Part shown: in pieces, positions 11,194 to 22,300 of the stretch
How positions within the stretch are numbered: the first letter of the stretch is position 1
How the letters are laid out: the number at the start of each line of letters is the position of its first letter
Assembly (NCBI RefSeq): GCF_963675165.1
Contig: NC_087384.1
Span: 5,263,182 to 5,327,181, forward strand
Source of the DNA: Halichondria panicea
Lineage: Eukaryota > Porifera > Demospongiae > Suberitida > Halichondriidae
DNA length: 64,000 nt
Reading direction: 5' to 3'
The notes under the pieces: generated by a model
What the model was told of the DNA's origin: nothing
Databases searched by the model: none
The model's input: only the letters and a program-made list of their open reading frames with translations
Position numbers and translations under genes: made by a program

Positions 11194-11454
11194 CTGTGGG
11201 GGAGTGTGCGTGTGTGGATAGTTGATCAGCAGTGAAGTAATTGACAGGGTGCTACAGAATACAGCCTTTTGTCTGAAACTGTTCTCAACCTAATTTATAC
11301 CATATGCACATATATTTTATGGATACACTAACAACTACTAACAATACTTCTAGTGAGCTAGCTATGGAAACCGGCACACATTTTGTCATGCATAAAGGCC
11401 TGGTGTAAACGGGGCTATAGCTAGGAGGGGATGCCGTGGGACTTAACCTGAGTT

Positions 11455-11750
11455 GCTATGCGATGAAACTAACAGCTTCTATAGACTTCTAGCCACGTTC
11501 TCTAATTCGTGGATTTGCAAACTAAAGCTTCTTTCTCGAGTTGCTACAATGAAAGTTGTTCCAGTTTCCTCAGAATCGTTTGTAGACTCTAGTATCATCT
11601 GTTCGCATAAAATTTCTATTCAACTTATGAGTAGCCTTGCACTAAATTAGGCGCTAGCTTTTTGTGTTAGCTATTTGAGTCAGAAAGGAGCTGCAAGGCT
11701 GTACTGCCAAAAGAATCAGCCATTGTGAACTCTCACCTCATGGCATGCGC
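11455..11750 (+). repeat. Dispersed repeat R2 (about 270 bp)
   Basis: Marked by AATTCGTGGATTTGCAAA near one end and GAGCTGCAAGGCT at the other. Related copies are at 46500-46745 (plus), and 47960-48195 and 62905-63130 (minus), with a further partial copy to 63260. No protein is readable. Confidence 0.65.
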
Positions 11751-11759
11751 AGGTCCACC

Positions 11760-12474
11760 CTTTTTTTTATTATTCATTGACAGGAAATGCACAATGTCAT
11801 ACAATTTTACTAAAATTTCTATTGTAATACGTGTACATCTATGCTTCTATCCTTGAAGTCTCTAGCCATCAGCATTCTGGTTAGCTCCTCTTCCATAACA
11901 CTCTATTTGACCGAAGCAAAATATTTTCGAGGCATTAATTAAGCACTCGTTTCTAAGTGAAAGCAGTCAATTTGAATCTTGTGATTTACATGTAGGTCGT
12001 CCATTCTTGGGCAAATTCATGAAATAAATCCTGGCGGCCCAATAATTCGTCGTTGTAGGTGTATAGTGTAGTCATGTAGTTGCATGCTAACTACATTTTA
12101 AGCTTGAATGGTAATGCTGTTACAGCAATAGCACGATTGAGTGCCTTAATATTATGTGAGTAAAAAACTGGTTGTGTGCATGTGCTCGAATATAAAATTA
12201 TTTAAGGCAAATGATTATCATCTTCATCTATAAAAATCATTGCATAAAACTCCTATTTATAACACGCTATATATAGCTTGTTTCAGCTACGTAAACTAAA
12301 ACCCTACATATAGCTGATGTGCTTAAGTCAATGGTGCTTGGCTAAAGTATTCACCAAAACCATTCTTACAAAAAGAGTAATCATGTCACACAGTGCCAAA
12401 CTACGTAGCTTTATTGAGTGTATACAGTACGTATACATGTCAGTGCTGTTGTGTTCTACTACTCTCTTAACCAT
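11760..12474. other. No gene recognised
   Basis: AT-rich spacer between repeat R2 and the 3' end of the minus-strand B gene. I find no conserved motif, repeat boundary or credible coding sequence here. Confidence 0.5.
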
Positions 12475-13230
12475 CTACATATTAATTGTGTACGTGCAAG
12501 CACGTGTGAACACAATACTAACAAATTTTTGTTGCTCAGGCATTCCCTGAGTCCCCTGGCTGAGCAGACTAACCAAATATTGTTTGAAGGGCATTCGGAC
12601 TTCTTGGTTCAGTCGCCACTCTCTCTCACGCTCTGTTTCAAAAATTTTTTTGGGGAAATTGCCAATAAATGTGAGTGGCCAAGTGGCTTCTGGTTTCACT
12701 GCCTTCCAATTACCAGGGATAAGTTTTGCAAGAATTATGCTCGAGGGTAGTGCGACTGTTGATGGAACATATTGAGTTATCATAAGATAGAAATAATCCA
12801 AGTGCTCGTCGTTAGGGGTTTTGATAATATTTTGTATCTCTGTGGTACTCAGGCTGTGAACCACTTGTTTGTTATACTTGCAAGCACGGCTGACAATGAT
12901 ACACGGTAGGTTACTGGGGTCGTTAGGGTCAGCATATTCAGCTAGCAGTGGCATTCGAATCTCTTTGTTGAGTCTCTCTTCTCTTTGCCGCTCTGTCTCA
13001 AATGGTGACTTAGGACTTTTACTTGTACTAAACAATAGTTGAGGCCCTTTTTCCCCGAGGGTATCCCATGCAGTGTTTCCGCCCAGTGTGGCAATGATTT
13101 CATCTCGTTTACCAAAAAGTTTTGTTCCAAGTATGAGGAAAAAGTATTCGATGTGTAGATTCTGATCTTGTAGACCGTACTCTTCCTCTAGTTTTGCTCC
13201 AATAACTTTATTAGGAGTTCTAATTGCCAT
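12475..13230 (-). CDS. Subfamily B two-half-domain protein, 251 aa
   Basis: Intact single-exon gene on the minus strand. Half one has NKVIGAKLEEEYGLQDQN, HIEYFFLILGTKLFGKRDE, AWDTLGEKGPQLLF, ERQREERLNKEIRMPLL and IIVSRACKY. Half two has LSTTEIQNII, DEHLDYFYLMITQYV, IPGNWKAVKPEATWPLTF, EREREWRLNQEVRMP and VFTRACTYTINM. It is slightly shorter than A members because the Lys/Glu stretch in half two is absent. It has no signal peptide or membrane helix. Module B lies about 65 bases upstream in the correct orientation (13295-13315). It differs from the 20129 paralogue throughout, so it is an older duplicate. Function unknown. Confidence 0.87.
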   Translation of the reverse strand: MAIRTPNKVIGAKLEEEYGLQDQNLHIEYFFLILGTKLFGKRDEIIATLGGNTAWDTLGEKGPQLLFSTSKSPKSPFETERQREERLNKEIRMPLLAEYADPNDPSNLPCIIVSRACKYNKQVVHSLSTTEIQNIIKTPNDEHLDYFYLMITQYVPSTVALPSSIILAKLIPGNWKAVKPEATWPLTFIGNFPKKIFETEREREWRLNQEVRMPFKQYLVSLLSQGTQGMPEQQKFVSIVFTRACTYTINM

Positions 13231-13294
13231 GTTAATGTACAGATAAAACTTGGTCTTTCAATAAGTGTAGCCGGAGATTGCTCTCTGTTTATTG

Positions 13295-13315
13295 TATGGT
13301 CAAAGCTATCACGTG
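13295..13315 (-). promoter_or_regulatory. Upstream module B (minus strand)
   Basis: On the minus strand this reads CACGTGATAGCTTTGACCAT, matching the CACGTGATGGTTTTGACCAT core before the other B and C genes. A promoter role is inferred from conserved position. Confidence 0.5.
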
Positions 13316-13504
13316 CATATAGCCGTTATTTATGAATATTTTGACACTGCCATATTCACAGTTATACTTATTGTTCTAGACTTTTGGTGACAATAGTTAC
13401 AGTATCACATGATTTAAAATCAAACTAGTACACAATATCTTATTATTTAATCGTATTCATAACTTTTGGTATACTAGTTGCCAAGTAATGTTCTTGCATA
13501 TAAC

Positions 13505-13845
13505 AGTTCCCACAGACGAAGTCAACTAGCCTTTCAGCAAGTAACTGACATGTGGGTACATAAGCCATTATAATAATACACAGGGAAAAGCACACACACG
13601 GACAGTTCCCACAGACGAAGTCAACTAGCCCTTCAGCAAGTAACTGACATGTGGGTACATAAGCTACTATAATAATATAATATACACAGAAAAGTACGCA
13701 AACGGACAGTTCCCACAGACGAAGTCAACTAGCCTTTCAGCAAGTAACTGACATGTGGGTACATAAGCCACTATAATAATACACAGGGAACAGCACACAC
13801 ACGGACAGTTCCCACAGACGAAGTCAACTAGCCTTTCAGCAACTA
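13505..13845. repeat. Minisatellite, about 100-bp unit, 3.5 copies
   Basis: Each unit contains CAGTTCCCACAGACGAAGTC and GTAACTGACATGTGGGTACA. The unit shares a core (GACGAAGT...AAC...AG, then GTAACTGACAYGTG) with the minisatellite at 51411-52306. Confidence 0.8.
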
Positions 13846-15027
13846 TATATTGGGCCTTTTGCTCATTACTATATAGGGTTCACTTAACAGGTACGTCTTC
13901 TGTTTAGTGTACAGTAAGTCACTGCCTTCCTCAATGTACATGTATTGTGGCCATGTATATATGTACAGTTTCTACATAGTTCCTTGTGTTTGTATAGTAA
14001 TTACCTTCTATTTGCTCACACAACATGTCTGTGGCTATATAATTATAGACAGTCAATATGCACATTGTATTGTGTGTATTGACTAATGGTCTAGCTAAGT
14101 GCAGATTCTTAATGATAGAGCTACTGATCACTCTATAAACATGTTTAACTGGTATCGATGATATTAATGATGTCCTTTACAGTGTGTATACTGGTACTGT
14201 ATAATACATAACTGATGATACGTTTGTTATTCAGTCTTCACACTTATATACGTAGGTGTCCCGATAGCGATAACTAAACGTTGTTTGTATACAGTCAATC
14301 ACTTTATTCACAACCCTATAGCACTAGATTTCCTGTGACTCATTCAAACAGTGATAAGCAAATATTTGGTCACAATTCTGAGGTGTCACACATTGATTAG
14401 TGTTGAATGACCCGTGTACCTTGTATTCATGTGCTAATTAGTTCCTAGACTTTTGACGACACACATGCACAGACACACACTCATTTTAGGACTCACCCAT
14501 CCGCAGCACGGCCCGCGAATGAGCCAAATCAATTTACCTTTTGCGATCTAACTATTGCATTCTGGCAAGGATCGTGTGTTGAGTTTTTGCCATTATATTT
14601 TTGCAAAGTGATCAACGCTCCCAAAGTTCGATGCTCGCAAAGCTTTCTAGGTATGTAATAGTGTAATAATTGCATGATGATTTAGCTGCGTTTGCTATTC
14701 TTTACACACGCCACTATAGCTAGGTATCTTGGTAACGTTAACTATCATACTTCAAAGAACAGCTCATTGTTCATTGTTCAGTGTACTCACTCTTTCTTAG
14801 CCTTATTTATAACATAAGCACTAGACTTTCTGCGGACTCATCATTCCAGGATTCAAATTTCAAACAGTCAATATTCACGACTACTTAAGTGGCCATGAAT
14901 AATTAATTATAAGCCATACACGTGCACAGAGCATGTGAAACAGAAATGCTTGGCTTCCTTGTGATACATCTTAGCAACCTTAATGTGTAGCAATTGACTC
15001 ATATAGCTATAATAATAAATGTATGCA

Positions 15028-15690
15028 CTCTTCCAATTTCCAGGCATAAGTGTTGTAAAAATGATGCTTGAGGGTATATAGTGCGACTATTATGTTGTGT
15101 TGTCATAATAATCAAGTACTTTAGTTAGGGGTTTTGAGAATGCTTTAAGTTGTGTTACTACTATACTTGTTTCACGGCTGACAATGGTCGATTGTGGGGG
15201 TTAGCAAGTAGATCAGAGCCAGTATAGCGGCATTCAAATAATCTCACTGAGCCTCTGTCTCAATATTATGAACTTTAGAATTTTTGGCGAAATATTTTTG
15301 TGTAGCAGTTGGTTGCATAGTTGGTGGCTATACCGAGTATACATGTGCATGGGTGCTTCCTATATAATTATATGCATCGTGCTCGTATATACATTTTCCA
15401 TAGTTCCCTTAATATTATCAGTTGTTATCCCCGGGCCCTGGCTGCTAGCACGTTCATTATCTTTGTGCATGCTCTACTATAAACATGATATGGATGTCAG
15501 GCCTTTAACCCCTCAAATCCATAATCAACTGCCATCAAAATTACGTTTATCTTTGTTTCATATTCGCGTTCATCAATCATTGCTGTTTCGATCTCAAAAG
15601 ATCCATCCCATGAATCCATCCTGGTTTTGTTTTGACTCATTTAGTCGGACCTATATAGTGTATGATTGAGGGTATAGCCATTAATGTGGG
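15028..15690 (-). pseudogene. Decayed A+B composite remnant (minus)
   Basis: Read on the minus strand, this holds first an A-type segment (GGTCCGACTAAATGAGTCAA, AAACCAGGATGGAT, then a GATGAACGCGAATATGAAAC stretch matching the ER motif). B-type debris then follows from about 15262 down to 15028 (ETE-like, RLSE, VSR, LLGNWK-like pieces). Stops and indels are frequent. The same composite order is present on the plus strand at 56429-56870, so the two descend from one inverted duplication. Confidence 0.65.
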
Positions 15691-16106
15691 ATAACGACTT
15701 GTCCATGCAAGCCTGCTGTAGAAACATCGATTGTGTGTATTTGAAATCATATACACTTCATGTAGATATAGTCACCAATACTATCAGTTTGAGCTACGTC
15801 ATGTATATAGAGACCATTACTTATACAAGACAATTGTGAACAGTGGAATATAGATCTAAATGTAAAACTGAAGTAAGTGTTCATTTTATGCTTCCTTGAA
15901 CCCAATAAACATAATAGATTCTGCCTGCATGTTGTCATTAATATTGTCAGGTTCTCATGATCAATAGCTATAGGGTTTTAAAATATTATTAAGTGTTTCA
16001 TTGCATATACTGTGTGACTATAATTATGTGTGTATACAACAAAAGCAGCTATATATTCCATATATAATTTCGCATGACAAATCTGTACAATAGTCAGAAT
16101 TCATAG

Positions 16107-16883
16107 TTAGATTCCAGTATTAGCAGATTCAAGTTTGCAGGCTCTGGTCATCAAAACCAGAACTCTCCTCTCGATCATGTCCCCAGCCTTGGGATAAGTT
16201 GTCATGAGTTCATTTTCTAACATTTTCATGAGAGGAAGTCGAACTTCACGATTGAGACGAGCTTCTCTTTCGCGCTCTGTTTTGTCAAAAGGTGACTTTG
16301 GAAAATATCCCAAGAAGGTATCTGGCCAATCATCTTGCGGTTTCACTTTCTTCCAATTTCCAGGGAGTGTCCTGAGAAATAAGGGAACATTTAATGTATC
16401 CGGGGGCTTAGTTCGAACTATGAGGTAAAAGAAATCTTGGTGGGTGTTCCTTGCACCCTCTTGTTGAGCATTGCCTTGTTCCATGACTTTTCCGATATCA
16501 CTCGCCTGGATAGTATCTTCATTCATGTCATAGCTGTGGTAGAGGCAAGCTCGGCTGAATATAACCTTGGTGTCTGTCAAATCACTTTCAATTGGGAATC
16601 GAAGCTCGTCGTTGATCGTCTTCTCCCTGTCATCTTCGCTTGTCCCTTCTGCCAGTGGGCACTTAATTATTATAAAGCCTAGCCATTCCTGATCCTTCAA
16701 TGCAAAAAATTCATATTTTTTGAGATGTGAAACAATATTTTCTGCATTTACATCGACTTTGTCTTTAGAACCTCGGAGGTAGAAGTAGTCAATATCTTTA
16801 TTTTGATCTTTTAGTGCTGAATATTCGTCTTTCAATTTCTTTCCAAACTCATCCGTAGTTGTATATGACATGTTCTGACCCAT
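16107..16883 (-). CDS. Subfamily C two-half-domain protein, 258 aa
   Basis: Intact single-exon gene. Half one has TTTDEFGKKLKDEYS, DIDYFYLRGSKDK, WLGFIIIKCPLAE, DREKTINDELRFPI and VIFSRACLYHSYDMNED. Half two has IQASDIGKVMEQGN, THQDFFYLIVRTKPPDTLN, LRTLPGNWKKVKPQDDWPD, FLGYFPKSPFDKTERERE, ARLNREVRLPLMKMLE and VLVLMTRACKLESANTGI. The C subfamily replaces the usual RACKY end by RACKL. It is very similar to the plus-strand gene at 55320, apparently as part of an inverted duplication. A module A copy in the correct orientation lies at 17593-17615, about 710 bases upstream, which is far compared with other members. Soluble and cytosolic by inspection; function unknown. Confidence 0.87.
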   Translation of the reverse strand: MGQNMSYTTTDEFGKKLKDEYSALKDQNKDIDYFYLRGSKDKVDVNAENIVSHLKKYEFFALKDQEWLGFIIIKCPLAEGTSEDDREKTINDELRFPIESDLTDTKVIFSRACLYHSYDMNEDTIQASDIGKVMEQGNAQQEGARNTHQDFFYLIVRTKPPDTLNVPLFLRTLPGNWKKVKPQDDWPDTFLGYFPKSPFDKTEREREARLNREVRLPLMKMLENELMTTYPKAGDMIERRVLVLMTRACKLESANTGI

Positions 16884-17592
16884 TGTGTTTGATGAAACTT
16901 AAGGGAGTTGTTCTTTAGCTCTGTATATATATATTATAATTATATATATAATTATATAAGAAGCAGTGAATCAGCAATTACTAAAATGCATAAGCCGTAT
17001 TTCTATTGTTAATTTAACCTTAGTTTGAATATAATATATATCCACATGCATGCTTTACATAGCTTTAGTGTATATATATAGCTACCAATAATGCATGTAT
17101 ATAGTATTATGATAGCTACGTTTGTTTGTTAACACTCCCCCATATATATAGCTAGGTTTCCTGACAGCGTTAACTATTATAAACTTATATGGAACAGCTT
17201 TAATTGTATACAGTTACTTTATCACTAAAATTCCTGCCAACTCGTTCAAGGATTCATATTTCAAATAACCATTAATTATTTAAGCCATGTGAGTGGCTCA
17301 TGAATACATGCCATATATAAATACACACAGCTAGGTGTTTGGATGTGCATGATATATAAATTATATAGAAAGAATGCCTATTCTGAGCTTTATATCGTAG
17401 CTATAGAATGCACACTGTGTTGGCGTACATATACATGTGTATAGCTATATAGAATTGTGAAGTTGAAGCTCACAGTTACTGGTGCTTTCTCAATATACTG
17501 GCAGAGATTTATAATTGTAAATAGCAGTCTTGTCTGGGTGAATGTATATTCTGTACTCCTTGCTTAGTTGACAAAACAATACATCATTTAAT

Positions 17593-17615
17593 TTAGTCAC
17601 ATGCAACATCCGGTG
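17593..17615 (-). promoter_or_regulatory. Upstream module A (minus strand)
   Basis: Exact core on the minus strand (CCGGATGTTGCATGTGACTA), oriented towards the C gene that starts at 16883. The distance, about 710 bases, is unusually long. The intervening sequence is AT-rich with an R1 fragment. Confidence 0.5.
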
Positions 17616-17802
17616 TATGCAACTATAGCAAACAATTGTATGCTTATACTATTCATACTTGTCATAACAACACTCCCACACAATAAGAATTTCAAATACT
17701 CATGCACTGCACGTGCAAAATTTAAGTACACTGCCATTATTATTTGTACCAATGTTTATATCCCTGGTCAGCTTTATGTTACCTTGATGCTATAGCCTCG
17801 TT

Positions 17803-17936
17803 CCCAGGCCTTACTTTTTCTTGGTGTTGTCATTGTTCATCCATAAATAGAAGGTATATAGCAAAAGAAAAGAATAGACAAATGAGGCAGCAAAAAGAAA
17901 GAAATGGGCATACAGTTGAGAAAAAGTAAGGCCTGG
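17803..17936. mobile_element. MITE with CCAGGCCTTACTTTTTC ends
   Basis: Inverted termini CCAGGCCTTACTTTTTC and GAAAAAGTAAGGCCTGG bound about 134 bp. A related but shorter inverted pair (GGCTCTCCTTTTTCC and GAAAAAGGAGAGC) lies at about 18350-18435. No coding capacity. The rest of 17940-18847 shows nothing recognisable. Confidence 0.65.
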
Positions 17937-20020
17937 TTTGGGAAATCGCGTGATCCACAAGAATTGTTATGAACGTGGGCGATATGTAGCCCACAATCAT
18001 GACGTAAGGTATTATCCCACGTATTCAGAGTTAATAAGACTGTACTGAGACACTGCCAAGGTACCAAGCTACTGCAAGTCAGGGAACCAGCGTGGCCAGC
18101 TCTGGTGACAGTAGCTACCTGCTATATAGATGATAATGATGACTAAGCTATATTCTGAATCTAAACACACGATCTAGACTAGTACAGCTAGCTAGCTTGT
18201 ATAAACAGCTTGCAAACTTCCAGTTCCAAGTCCATGTCCAGCTTGCTGCAGGCAAATGTTTATTAGTCGTAGATCTCTACGTGGGCAGTCCAACATCTCT
18301 AGCTCTGCATGCCTACGCTACCCTTCTACCACCCTCACGCGACTTCCCGATACAGGCTCTCCTTTTTCCTCTTTATCCCTCCAATTAATACTGTATTTTA
18401 TCAATTGTGATAAAGAACAGAAAAAGGAGAGCGTGTGTAGAGGCTACATTGATGCTACAGTACATTGAGCTCTGTAAACATGAACATGCATTATTGTATG
18501 TGTACACTTTATATCTGTTGTCAAGGTTACAAGCGTGTAATAAAAGTCACACAGTCTCTTCCGTTTTATACACGGTCGCGTAGCTTCAAGGCTAGAGGAG
18601 GTTGGTCACGCTAGTTAAAACTGTCCATAAAACTGCTTATCAAATCCCCAAGATAAAAATTATGACCATGCACAAACTGCTAAAATCAGGGTACTTGTCT
18701 GGATTCTGCACTATAGTACTACTATATAGGGAAGCTTTAGAGGACACGATTTAAACTGTGGTGAAACATGCTATGCGAACAGTGTTGGCCTCAAATTCGC
18801 CTTCAACCTGCTGAGTCTGCACTTTTGTCTCATTCTTGCATTCCTGCAGTACTAATAATTATGACACTCAGTTTCTTATAACATTATAGACAGGTCACAG
18901 ATCAAACTAGGTGGGGGCCCAGCCACCATTCCAGCACATTACTGTTAAACATAAATTATGTGTGTATACACGTCTACAACTTGAAAAGTAGCTTTTATCT
19001 ATGCACACAGGGATATGGTGTTGTCACACTTTGGCTGTCAATATTACATGAATAGAAGGTACATGGGTTATTCCATACGAATAGCAAAACACTGGTCATA
19101 CACATTAATTCTTATCGTTTAAAGTCTATTTGTGTTGAGTTTGACCTTCATAATGTTGTCATAACTTTGTCGTACTTACACTGAAATTCAAAGTTTCATG
19201 GATTCCTTGTCTAGAAAAAGCGCTTCTATATCTATATGCTGTAGAGCTGATAAGCTTAAACCAGCTAAAAGATATATTCCATGTACATGCAGATTTGTTC
19301 AATCAAAAGTACTTGATAAGCACTACTAATCTATAATATTATATGCACGCAGGAATACACTGTTACACAACCATTTCAAGTATGCCATCACTAAAATGAT
19401 GCTTCTGCATGCATGTGTGTGTGTGCGTCGTCAAAAGTCTAGGAACTAATTAACCAAATGAATACAAGGTACACGGGTCATTCCACACTTAATGGGTGAC
19501 ACCTCAGAATTGTGGCCAAATATTCGCTTATCCACTTATAGATGGTCATAATTGGGCACTTGAAATTTGAATGTTTAAATGAGTCAGCACGAAGTCTGTA
19601 TAGTGCAGTATTGTGAATTCCAGAATGGAGAGCCAATTTTTACTTATCAGAATTTGGATATACCATATAGACTCAGTCAACAGAGTGTGAGTTGACATAA
19701 TCATGCTTTGCCATGCTACATTCGTATCCGTTGAGCAAGGCAGTGAGTGACTTACTGTTACACATGAAGTATACTATATTCATGTACGCAGAAATCTGTT
19801 GACAGTATTATGTGAGGCCTATAATAATTATTATGACATTAAACAAAAGCCAGTTAGAAATTTTTACGCAGGGACTTTACCTGGTAAGTACGTACATGAT
19901 TATTTTTACGCCCTATTACATTACACACATGCATACCTATTGTCGGCAAAAGTCTAGAACAATAAGTCTGTAAATAATTATGGTATTGTCTATATATAGC
20001 ACTCATAAGTAACAGCTCAC

Positions 20021-20051
20021 GCACGTCATGGTTTTGGCCATAAAAGTAGCC
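20021..20051 (+). promoter_or_regulatory. Upstream module B
   Basis: GCACGTCATGGTTTTGGCC followed by ATAAAAGTAGCC, about 80 bases before the ATG at 20129. Paralogous to 6742-6772. Confidence 0.5.
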
Positions 20052-20128
20052 ACAAACAGCAATCTATAGCTGCTGACTACTTAAGTGACTCATATATACC
20101 AGCTACAAAGTTTTGTCTGTACATTAAC

Positions 20129-20893
20129 ATGGAAAATAGAACCGGTACAGTTGGAGCAATACTGGAGAGAGAGTACGGTCATCTATCAGATCAGAATGTA
20201 CATATCGAATACTTTTTTCTCATACTTGGAACAAAACTTCTTGGCAAACGAGATGAAATCATTGCCACATTGGGCGGCATAAGTGCATGGGATACCCTCG
20301 GGAAAAAAGGGCCTCAACTATTGTTTAGTACAGGTAAATGTCCTAAGATATCACTATTTGAGACAGAGCGCCAACGAGAGGAGAGGCTCAATCTTCTTTT
20401 TCGAATGCCGTTACTTGTTAAATATGCAGACCCCAACAACCCACCACATATCATTGTCAGCCGTGCTTGCGAGTACAAAACAGAGCCTTTTGAAGTGGTT
20501 AAGAACAGCTTGAGTACTCCTGTGATAGAAAGTATTCTCAGAACCCCTAGCGACGAGCACTTGGATTATTTCTATCTTATGATAACACAACATTTTTCAT
20601 TAACAGAAGTCGCACTACCCTCGAGCATCATTCTAGCACCACATATTCCTGGATATTGGAAGGCAGTCGAGGCTGAGGACAATTTTCCACTCACATTTTT
20701 CAGTTATTTTCCCAAAAAACTTTTTGAAACGGAGCGTGAGAGAGAGTGGCGACTACACAAAGAAGTCCGAATACCTCTTAAGGAATATCTGAAAGACAAA
20801 CTTATAAAGCAGTTTCAGGCCCAGGGCATACCTCTGCCAGAGAAACTTGTTAGTATTGTGTTCACACGTGCTTGCACATACACGAATATGTAG
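20129..20893 (+). CDS. Subfamily B two-half-domain protein, 254 aa
   Basis: Intact partner of the broken copy at 6850. Half one has GTVGAILEREYGHLSDQN, HIEYFFLILGTKLLGKRDE, IIATLGGISAWDTLG, ERQREERLNLLFRMPLL and IIVSRACEY. Half two has SLSTPVIESILRTPSDE, HLDYFYLMITQHF, IPGYWKAVEAEDNFPLTF, FSYFPKKLFETERERE, WRLHKEVRIPLKEYL and VFTRACTYTNM. The start at 20129 (AACATGG) aligns with the minus-strand B gene. Two B features stand out: the DTLGKKGPQLLF loop in half one and no Lys/Glu insertion in half two. Module B lies just upstream. No membrane or export signal. Function unknown. Confidence 0.88.
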   Translation: MENRTGTVGAILEREYGHLSDQNVHIEYFFLILGTKLLGKRDEIIATLGGISAWDTLGKKGPQLLFSTGKCPKISLFETERQREERLNLLFRMPLLVKYADPNNPPHIIVSRACEYKTEPFEVVKNSLSTPVIESILRTPSDEHLDYFYLMITQHFSLTEVALPSSIILAPHIPGYWKAVEAEDNFPLTFFSYFPKKLFETEREREWRLHKEVRIPLKEYLKDKLIKQFQAQGIPLPEKLVSIVFTRACTYTNM

Positions 20894-21119
20894 ATCGCAG
20901 AATGTACATAATTATTACAAGCGAGAAGTTCAAGAACAGTACATAGTACTTTAGTAAAGACACTACTCGAGCAATGTATAATTATTATTTTTTGTATAGT
21001 ATAGCAACGAGTGTTGCAAGTGTGCGCTTGCTAATGCCTCTCGCCACGTTTTGCTTTCGCTCAAAGCATTAGAGTGTTATAAAAGAGGTAAATAATTTGC
21101 AATGTGATTTTAAATTGAA

Positions 21120-21980
21120 TGAACATTAAGAGAATTATTACCAAATGTGTATGACTGTACCAGAAAACCAGAAAACCAATAACCCACCAATTAATTACTA
21201 CATGTTATAACTAGTTTATATCCCGAGGGCATAGCAACATAACACTGTCCTAGTAACACAATATAAACTGCACAAAAAAAGACAGAGACAATTCTAGACA
21301 CAGCTCCATCTCTTCTCTCTTCTAGACGCCAGTATCTGCAGCGTGTAAGATTGGCATGACCGACGAATGGCTTGACACAAAATTGTTGGAGTTCCAACGC
21401 TGAAATCTGCAAAACAGCCCCACCCCACTTCTGGTGCTGCAAAACAGCCCCGCCCCACTTACTGCTGCAAAGAAACAGCCCCACCCCACTACTCAGTGAA
21501 TACATGTGTACGTGTATTAGCTGCTGGTCTACGCTCGGCCTCATAACCAAGCCAAGAAAGCTCGCTTCTACACTGCTGCAAAACAGCTCATGCCCCCAGC
21601 AAAAAGAGCCACTTCTAGTGCTAGGGTGAAGCAGAATTGACATGCATCACGAGGTCGAGGACTAGGTCGATCTAGGAACACAGAATCTTCCACAAAATGA
21701 ATCTTGGACAATTTTAAAACCTGCATGGTTGCAAGAAGAAACTCCAGCAGTGCTGAACATTCATTCCTGCATGGCTGGACATACTTTGATACTTGTTATT
21801 TCTCATGCGTATTAATTTAATTTTAATTTAATTGTCTGTCTAATGCCAGAGGGGCGTTTTGTGGTTAGTGCATTATGACTTTGCGGTCAGTGCAATATGA
21901 CTTTCAGCAGTGCATTATGCTGCATATTGCACTTGGCAACAACGTAGCAACGGGATATAAGTACATATAATTATGGGAGC
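21120..21980. other. Segment present only in duplication copy 2
   Basis: Contains three imperfect copies of an AACAGCCCCACCCCACT-bearing unit of about 30 bp at 21410-21492, and a short AGTGCATTATGACTTT repeat at 21860-21930. A 150-codon minus-strand frame spans part of it, but its sequence follows the short repeats and shows no recognisable domain, so I do not call a gene. Origin unclear: an insertion in copy 2 or a deletion in copy 1. Confidence 0.45.
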
Positions 21981-22131
21981 TAGTCTTTTATACAATTGAA
22001 CATGGTGATTATAGACAAACCTCGTCCTCAAAGCTGCTGTGTAAGGAGCTGCAGTTGTGGTTTCGGGTGAGGTCTGCATGGCGATGGAATGATACTAATT
22101 TTGATATCTGCATGAGAATTGCACATAATAC

Positions 22132-22300
22132 CAAGGGCATATAAAGAGAGAGGGCATGCAACTACAATAAAAACATTGCTAGACTAGCCTCCTCTATTCC
22201 CTAGTGGACTGTTGGTTAAATCCTGCTGACTCATCAATAATACGACGCATACACAGTATACATTGCAAATTGCATGCCCTCTTCTCTTTATACGCCCTTG
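22132..22300. mobile_element. MITE, duplicate of 8024-8208
   Basis: CAAGGGCATATAAAGAGAGA and CTTTATACGCCCTTG termini. One end and the right flank have diverged from copy 1. Confidence 0.65.

Larger units (their letters stand above)
5500..11330. repeat. Segmental duplication, copy 1
   Basis: This block corresponds in order and orientation to about 18848-26030. It holds a broken subfamily B gene, a MITE, a TAGCACCATAGTACACG-rich stretch, a 141-bp tandem pair (9517-9800), another MITE and the 3' exons of the HAUS8-like gene. It lacks the roughly 860-bp segment at 21120-21980, the tRNA-bearing segment at about 25040-25195 and the segment with HAUS8 exon 7 (25690-25960). Confidence 0.85.

Noticed and set aside
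15268-15669. 133-codon plus-strand frame
   Set aside because: Antisense to a decayed minus-strand family remnant.
21191-21643. 150-codon minus-strand frame
   Set aside because: Covers short GC-rich tandem repeats, has no homologous frame in the duplicated locus and no domain signature.
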